DNA of 24,302 nucleotides from a virus: the IMG/VR virus record IMGVR_UViG_3300021087_000078, positions 1-24,302 of that record; one strand, given 5' to 3'. Below, in pieces: positions 19,630 to 24,302 of this stretch (its first letter is position 1; each line of letters starts with the position of its first letter). The notes beneath the pieces are model-generated. The model was not told the origin of the DNA. It saw nothing but the letters and a program-made list of their open reading frames with translations, and did not search any database. The translations under genes were made by a program, and so were the position numbers.

Positions 19630-21786
19630 TTAGTCGCTGTTGGTGGTGATGGTCCCCTCAGTATACACACCCGCAGTCCATGAGTGTGGATCGAACGCAT
19701 GTTCGTCCCCCGGTACTGCGTCGAAGACCACCTGATGGCCATGGTTGGTGTCCGTGTGGTAGTTGGCAGAGGTCAGTTCCTTCGACATGGTGACCGGAAG
19801 GTTGTGGAGCAGAGCCTTACGTAGGGTAGCCCTATTGCGATGCCTCACCGGAGTATAGATAGAAGCACTGTCATTCGCTGTCCCCGACCAGTAGTAGTCA
19901 CTGGTGACAGCACCACCAGAAATGTAGGAGTGACCCTCCAAGGTGGTGCCGTCAAAGTAGTCACCATCGTAGAAGGGCTGGAATATCCACTGGTCCAGTG
20001 TGGCCGAACCGCTGTTGCTTAGGTCTACTACGATAACTGGATAAAGTTGCTCTACCCCGGTGTCCCTAAAGGCGAAGGTAGATGTGTCGTCGGATGGAAG
20101 TTGGGTAGTGGCAGCGTACGATAACGTAGTAACGTCATCAATGAACAGCGTGTAGGTGACACCCCCGGTGGTGTTAGTCAACTTGGTGACCACGCTACTG
20201 TCGTCCTCGTCAATCACCTGCCCCGAGGTGTTGACCGTCAGGTTGGTTGCAGTAAGTACGTTTGCTGACCCATCATGCACGGCCAGATCAAAGCGGTCGA
20301 ACCGGCTACCACTGGCCGGGTGGGTATCAACTCTGGTCAACTTTAGGCTAAACGCCCTAAGGGACTTAGCGGTGCTGGTGTACAGTCGGGCACGAAACAG
20401 GCCACCATTAACTGGTGTGGAGGTGGTGGTGTACACGGCGTTGGCTTCTGCGGTGGATGGTGTCAGATAGAAGCCTACACGCTGCTGAAACGCTCCCGTG
20501 GAGTAGTCCCCACCTGTGGAGTCCTTGGTCAGCGAACGATAGTAGTCAGCGCTACTTGAATCGTCGGTCACGAAGTACTTGGACTGGTCGGGAAGGGACC
20601 CCGCTGAGGTGGGTGCCTCCCGGTACAGTCTGACCTTGGCAGTTGCGTTTGTAAGGCTGGCTGCTACCGATGAGTAGTAGTTGAGAAACCTCTTCACCTG
20701 AACTGCCTTACGTGGGAAGATGTAGGCAGTTCCTGCGTCTGATCCCCCGGTGGTAATGGTTACACCAGTAGCAGCGCTGTGGTTCACAGTCACGGTGCCC
20801 GCAGAAGCGCTGGTCAGTACATTCCAAGTACCACTGGACGACGGAGTCCCCACGAATCGTGGGTTGGTTATCAAGTTCAGACGGCTAGCAGAGATAGTGA
20901 ACTTGGCCCGCTGGTAGGCAGAGGTGGGGGATGCCCCTGTATTGGTGAACTCTCTACAACTAACCTCCGAGTCTGATATGACAGACAGTAAGTCAACCAG
21001 CGCATCTGGCCTACCCTTCTGGTCGTAGTACCTGTCAGAGTCGTAGATCAACTCACGTAACTGGTAGGGCCTCATCTCCGCTGAGGTGTAGGGTAGCCCA
21101 ACATTGCTAGCCAACTGGTCAAGGGAGTCGTAATGGACACGATAGGGGTCCTTAACCACCATCAACTCGTCCACCAGTGACCTGAAGTAGTCAGCCTCCC
21201 ACCCGAACACCTCAATGTACTTCTGGAGGTGGCCCGATCCCTCGGTTTTATCGAGATAGCGATAGTACTTTGGAACATGATTGAACATGGCCTCGCCCAT
21301 ACCGTGTTTGGTGGGTATCAGGACAGAGGTAGTGGCGACCCTAGAGACGTAGGTCAAAGCATTAGAATCAATATACTTAAAGAACAGACTGTAGTAAACC
21401 CAGTTGCTCAGTTGTGTGTCAGTACGCACACCAGTGTGTACCGCTGGGGACAACCCATCGTTGCTTGAGTTGTACAACGCCAACTGATCCCCATCATTCC
21501 ACAACTCAGGGTAGCCATCCCATGCGTACCGTATCTGTACCTCTGCAATGTTGATGTTGCCAGAAGAGGGGGTACTGGAGTCAGGCAGTGAGTCGGCTAA
21601 CCAATGCACCACCACACCCCACTCTTTGGAATCCTCGGTGTAGGACGTAACCTTTGCCGAAATGGACGCCTCCGAGGTAGTGTTGATTGGCGCAGCATAG
21701 TTATCCGAGCGGAGGCCAGCCTCCCCAGTGGTGGCCCTCAGACTAGTGTCTGTAGTGGTCTCCCTAAGTCGGAGGGAATCTACCAT
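19630..21786 (-). CDS. baseplate/tail protein I-like with beta-rich flanking regions
   Basis: A 718-residue virion protein. Residues about 160-285 match the tail protein I (P2 gpI) type: MGEAMFNHVPKYYRYLDKTE, QKYIEVFGWEADYFRSLVDE, DSLDQLASNVGL, then SDRYYDQKGRPDALVDLLSV. Residues 1-155 precede it as a beta-rich, Ser/Thr-rich domain (QIRYAWDGYPELWNDGDQLA). Residues 290-718 are a long Ser/Thr/Tyr-rich beta region with repeated strand-like segments, resembling jelly-roll or carbohydrate-binding domains. P2 gpI is only about 175 residues, so the flanking domains are large additions. It links the baseplate periphery to fibres or contacts the host surface; the receptor role is inference. The ATG overlaps the gpJ-like stop as TAATG. 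Confidence 0.84.
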   Translation of the reverse strand: MVDSLRLRETTTDTSLRATTGEAGLRSDNYAAPINTTSEASISAKVTSYTEDSKEWGVVVHWLADSLPDSSTPSSGNINIAEVQIRYAWDGYPELWNDGDQLALYNSSNDGLSPAVHTGVRTDTQLSNWVYYSLFFKYIDSNALTYVSRVATTSVLIPTKHGMGEAMFNHVPKYYRYLDKTEGSGHLQKYIEVFGWEADYFRSLVDELMVVKDPYRVHYDSLDQLASNVGLPYTSAEMRPYQLRELIYDSDRYYDQKGRPDALVDLLSVISDSEVSCREFTNTGASPTSAYQRAKFTISASRLNLITNPRFVGTPSSSGTWNVLTSASAGTVTVNHSAATGVTITTGGSDAGTAYIFPRKAVQVKRFLNYYSSVAASLTNATAKVRLYREAPTSAGSLPDQSKYFVTDDSSSADYYRSLTKDSTGGDYSTGAFQQRVGFYLTPSTAEANAVYTTTSTPVNGGLFRARLYTSTAKSLRAFSLKLTRVDTHPASGSRFDRFDLAVHDGSANVLTATNLTVNTSGQVIDEDDSSVVTKLTNTTGGVTYTLFIDDVTTLSYAATTQLPSDDTSTFAFRDTGVEQLYPVIVVDLSNSGSATLDQWIFQPFYDGDYFDGTTLEGHSYISGGAVTSDYYWSGTANDSASIYTPVRHRNRATLRKALLHNLPVTMSKELTSANYHTDTNHGHQVVFDAVPGDEHAFDPHSWTAGVYTEGTITTNSD

Positions 21787-23279
21787 TAGGCGACGCCCCC
21801 GGTAACTCCAGCGTAGGTGATTGTACGGATAACAGGCAGGTACACTTGGCTAGCATTCGTTGCAGTAATGGTGTAGTCCCCCAAACTAGAGCCTCCTGAT
21901 GAAGATCCTAGGTTACTCAACGTAACACTAGTAACCCCAGCAACAGAGTTGGCGGCTGACTCTACCAGACTACGCTTAACGGTCTGGTTGAACTCCACAG
22001 CGTCCCACGTGAACAGGGCCTGAATGGCAGCAGTTATATTGTTCTTTACCTCTGTCTGGTAGTACCCATCCCTCACTACCACCGAACTGAAGTCAACGTA
22101 CACGTCTGAGAAGTTGATGGTGGTGCTGATCTGATTCACAGTCACGCCTAGCATTGACCTGTCTGATAGGTATGCAGCCAAGTTACTATTTATGTCTGTA
22201 CCTGCGGTTCCAAAGTCTGCCGTGAGGGACAGGGCACTGTTGCTATCACGATTTTCAAAGTCTGGATAGTTGGGTAATGCAGTGTAGTTAACCGTTACCG
22301 CACCAGAGGCGACTGAACTGATGGCGTACGCCTTGGTGACACCAGAGAACCCCTGTATCAACGAGGTGTAATCTGCCAGTGTAACTGCCCTGTCCTGTGC
22401 CCTTCGTAGAGTGGGAGCGTTTGCCTTGATAGATGTTATGGACTCTGGGTCGTTACCACCTAATCCAACCGTGGAACTCTTGATGGAGATGTAGGTGACA
22501 GGAGTGTCCAGTGCAGTAATGGCATTAGCCACCACATTGCCGAGAGCACCCTGACCTACCCGATAGGTAGCCTTTATGGTGCTGCCAGATGGAGGTACCA
22601 GCCCATTGACACCGTTACCAAGAACCACAACGGTACTATCCGAACTATCAGTCATTGTGGTGAACGCAGGGGTGTCGGAAGAAACGTCCGTGATACGTAG
22701 AGTGTTCTGGTAAGTGGTGGCCCCTACAGTGAGGGACAGGGAGGTGGGAACCACCTTCCGCTCTGATAGCATGAAGGTGCCCCCTGCTCCCCCTTGATAG
22801 TTAGTGGTGATGGTCTCGGATACGTACCGGCCCTCTCGTACGGAGACCGCCTGACCTGAGCCTGAGGTGGTGGAAGCAGCAACAGTTACAGCCGCCGTGG
22901 ATGCAAAGTAAATGGCAGACGTGGAACTGGTAGCAGGCACCACGAACTGTGTGTCCTTGGGTATAACGATGGCTGCGGTAGAACTGTTGTATAGGTACAC
23001 CGTGGATGTGGCTGATACTCGTTGATTGGGGTTGTACCCAAGAATCCTAGCGAGAGAGTGTACTGGTCCAACCTGTGTGGCCGTTGACAAGAAGGCCTCG
23101 TTGTGGGCCTTGTCCACATAGTAGTTCTGGATGTCAGCAACGTAAGCCCACAGGTCCACCAGCATCATGGCAAAGTCAGAAGACCCCACACGTGACCACT
23201 CAGGTATGGTTGTCCTAGCACGACGGACAAGATCATCCTTTACGGACTCAAAGTCCCTGCTGGTGTAGTCAGTAGCCAT
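21786..23279 (-). CDS. baseplate J-like (gpJ/T4 gp6 type) protein
   Basis: A 497-residue baseplate component. The helical N-terminus (FESVKDDLVRRARTTIPEWS, FAMMLVDLWAYVADIQNYYV, VGPVHSLARILGYNPNQRVS) is typical of the family. The middle (about 100-240) is a Ser/Thr-rich beta domain. The signature LGGNDPESITSIKANAPTLR followed by AQDRAVTLADYTSLIQGFSG is diagnostic of baseplate J. The C-terminal part (FSDVYVDFSSVVVRDGYYQT, LVESAANSVAGVTSVTLSNL) matches its usual closing domain. It forms the periphery of a contractile tail's baseplate together with the gp25-like protein encoded just upstream. The ATG has AAGGA nearby, overlapping the gp25 stop. Confidence 0.93.
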   Translation of the reverse strand: MATDYTSRDFESVKDDLVRRARTTIPEWSRVGSSDFAMMLVDLWAYVADIQNYYVDKAHNEAFLSTATQVGPVHSLARILGYNPNQRVSATSTVYLYNSSTAAIVIPKDTQFVVPATSSTSAIYFASTAAVTVAASTTSGSGQAVSVREGRYVSETITTNYQGGAGGTFMLSERKVVPTSLSLTVGATTYQNTLRITDVSSDTPAFTTMTDSSDSTVVVLGNGVNGLVPPSGSTIKATYRVGQGALGNVVANAITALDTPVTYISIKSSTVGLGGNDPESITSIKANAPTLRRAQDRAVTLADYTSLIQGFSGVTKAYAISSVASGAVTVNYTALPNYPDFENRDSNSALSLTADFGTAGTDINSNLAAYLSDRSMLGVTVNQISTTINFSDVYVDFSSVVVRDGYYQTEVKNNITAAIQALFTWDAVEFNQTVKRSLVESAANSVAGVTSVTLSNLGSSSGGSSLGDYTITATNASQVYLPVIRTITYAGVTGGVA

Positions 23280-23288
23280 TGTGGTTCC

Positions 23289-23714
23289 TTAGATTGGGGA
23301 GAATACGTTGAGTGCGTCTGGGTTGGTAACAGACACAGACATGGTGGACGAGGTTGGGTCCCCGTTAAGTTGGTACGTGACGTTAACGTAGAGTGCGGAC
23401 TGTGGGTCTTCGGTGCCACCGCCCTGAGGTACAGAGGCTGGCTGGTCTGTGACTGACAGTGAGCGAACAGCACAGTTAGATGTATGACTGTTCAGCATGG
23501 CCAGTGCCTCCTCCTTGTAGTCCGCTACCACCAGACTGTCCAAGGTGGTGAACAACAGTCTGGTAGTGGATGCTCCGTACCCGGGGGCCATGACACGCTC
23601 GTACTGTTCAGTCATCAATACATTAATGATCTCCTGACGAGCGACCTGATGGGGGTCGTCAGTGTTCTGGAGGAACCCCCCAGAGAACGTGAACGGTACA
23701 GAAATGGTACTCAA
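23289..23714 (-). CDS. gp25/W-like baseplate wedge protein
   Basis: A 141-residue protein with the gp25-like domain: FTFSGGFLQNTDDPHQVARQ, then INVLMTEQYERVMAPGYGAS. The family's GER-P-x-F/YG region is present as YERVMAPGYG. The C-terminal half carries NCAVRSLSVT and ALYVNVTYQLNG strands and a short Asn/Pro tail. It starts with TTG two bases after the endolysin stop, with AGGG five bases upstream. T4 gp25 and P2 gpW sit at the inner baseplate and trigger sheath assembly, so this gene is a good marker of a contractile tail. No catalytic residues are expected. Confidence 0.9.
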   Translation of the reverse strand: MSTISVPFTFSGGFLQNTDDPHQVARQEIINVLMTEQYERVMAPGYGASTTRLLFTTLDSLVVADYKEEALAMLNSHTSNCAVRSLSVTDQPASVPQGGGTEDPQSALYVNVTYQLNGDPTSSTMSVSVTNPDALNVFSPI

Positions 23715-23715
23715 C

Positions 23716-24302
23716 TTAGCCCTTTACTACTAGTTTGCCCCACGTTGCGGAGCCTACGATGCCGTCTACCTTGAGTTTGTTTATCCGCTGGTACCGTTTA
23801 ACTGCCCTAGTAGTAAGTTTACCAAAGATACCGTCTGGTGTCCCGGCATCGAACCCCATTTCCCCCAACTTGCGCTGGAGCACCCGCACCGCCTCGTTCC
23901 TGCTGCCCTTGCGTAGAGGATTAGTACTGACAATAGCGTACAAGCGCTGCACGTACAGGACGATGGCTGCCCAGTCAGTCTTGGGCTCCTTGGTTTCTTC
24001 CTTGACCGGTTGGTTGTCCATCGCCGGGGCGTCAAACCACTCTGACGACCGTCGTGGCTGGTGATGCCACCATTCTCCGTCCACGGTGGGATGTAGGCCG
24101 TACTCCTTGGCGATGGCGTTGATCTCCCATGTGGCTAGATCATTGTTCATACGGTGGAAATCGACCGCATAGCAAAATCCGTCATTTTGTTGCATGTGCC
24201 AACTTCCTCGCCAGAGGCCCTGCCCGTCAAGGCCCTTCTCACCGAAGCGGCGATCCGGATTGGCGGCGAGGTTTCCCTTACCAGCACGGTACTTCTTGTA
24301 GA
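23716..24302 (-). CDS. M15-type peptidase with peptidoglycan-binding domain (endolysin), 5' partial
   Basis: The frame stays open to the right edge: a Met at 24195 is internal, since upstream codons encode in-frame sequence (YKKYRAGKGNLAANPDRRFG, then LDGQGLWRGSWH) that completes the motif. Zinc-peptidase signature: SWHMQQNDGFCYAVDFH (His and Asp ligands), then GEWWHHQ (catalytic Glu and last His), as in M15 D-Ala-D-Ala carboxypeptidases and phage L-Ala-D-Glu endopeptidases. After a charged linker, a PG_binding_1 repeat follows (LRKGSRNEAVRVLQRKLGEM, GTPDGIFGKLTTRAVKRYQR, DGIVGSATWGKL). It cuts peptidoglycan stem peptides, either at lysis or, given the gp25/gpJ neighbours, as a tail-associated enzyme; lysis is favoured. 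The N-terminus is outside the window. Confidence 0.92.
   Translation of the reverse strand, partial: YKKYRAGKGNLAANPDRRFGEKGLDGQGLWRGSWHMQQNDGFCYAVDFHRMNNDLATWEINAIAKEYGLHPTVDGEWWHHQPRRSSEWFDAPAMDNQPVKEETKEPKTDWAAIVLYVQRLYAIVSTNPLRKGSRNEAVRVLQRKLGEMGFDAGTPDGIFGKLTTRAVKRYQRINKLKVDGIVGSATWGKLVVKG

Overview
The window is a stretch of a tailed double-stranded DNA bacteriophage genome of moderate GC content. Every credible gene reads on the minus strand, so genes are best read from high to low coordinates. Genes overlap or nearly abut throughout (many ATGA, TAATG, TGATG and TAGTG stop/start junctions). There is no gene-free stretch longer than about 50 bases, and I saw no tRNA, IS element, integrase or CRISPR array. 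gp25-like and gpJ-like baseplate genes point to a contractile-tailed (myovirus-type) phage. Several accessory proteins, and the gp32-like zinc SSB, resemble proteins I associate with phages of Actinobacteria. That host assignment is inference from memory, not from a search.

Right part (24302 to about 19360), lysis/baseplate module: an M15-type peptidase plus peptidoglycan-binding protein (5' end cut off by the window), a gp25/W-like baseplate wedge, a gpJ-like baseplate protein, a large tail-protein-I-like protein with extra beta-rich regions, and a small hydrophobic protein that could be a holin.

Middle part (about 19350 to 7470), replisome module: an acidic Rossmann-like protein of unknown role, a winged-helix initiator-like protein, a DnaC/IstB-type helicase loader, a small unknown protein, a DnaB-type helicase with an acidic, aromatic-ended C-terminal tail, a CHC2/Toprim primase, an SNF2-type helicase, a coiled-coil-like protein, a MerR-type DNA-binding protein, a zinc SSB, a family A DNA polymerase with proofreading domain, two unknown proteins (one a zinc ribbon) and a RecA. 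The phage appears able to build most of its own fork.

Recombination/processing module (7418 to 4269): two small PD-(D/E)XK resolvase-like nucleases and a Cas4/AddB-like nuclease with an Fe-S cysteine signature and an inserted zinc knuckle, a helical protein whose gene overlaps the nuclease gene by 113 bases, two tandem mini zinc-ribbon proteins, an unknown 150-residue protein, and a clear SpoVS-family protein.

Left part (4264 to 1): a run of nine small proteins, mostly rich in Pro, Gly and basic residues and without recognisable domains, in a tightly coupled string. Two adjacent ones share an N-terminal motif. One carries perfect tandem DNA repeats (5 x 24 bp and 3 x 27 bp) encoding proline-rich repeat peptides. 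A small zinc-knuckle protein runs off the left edge. This cassette, together with the SpoVS gene and the mini zinc-ribbon cluster, is the least explained and most interesting part.
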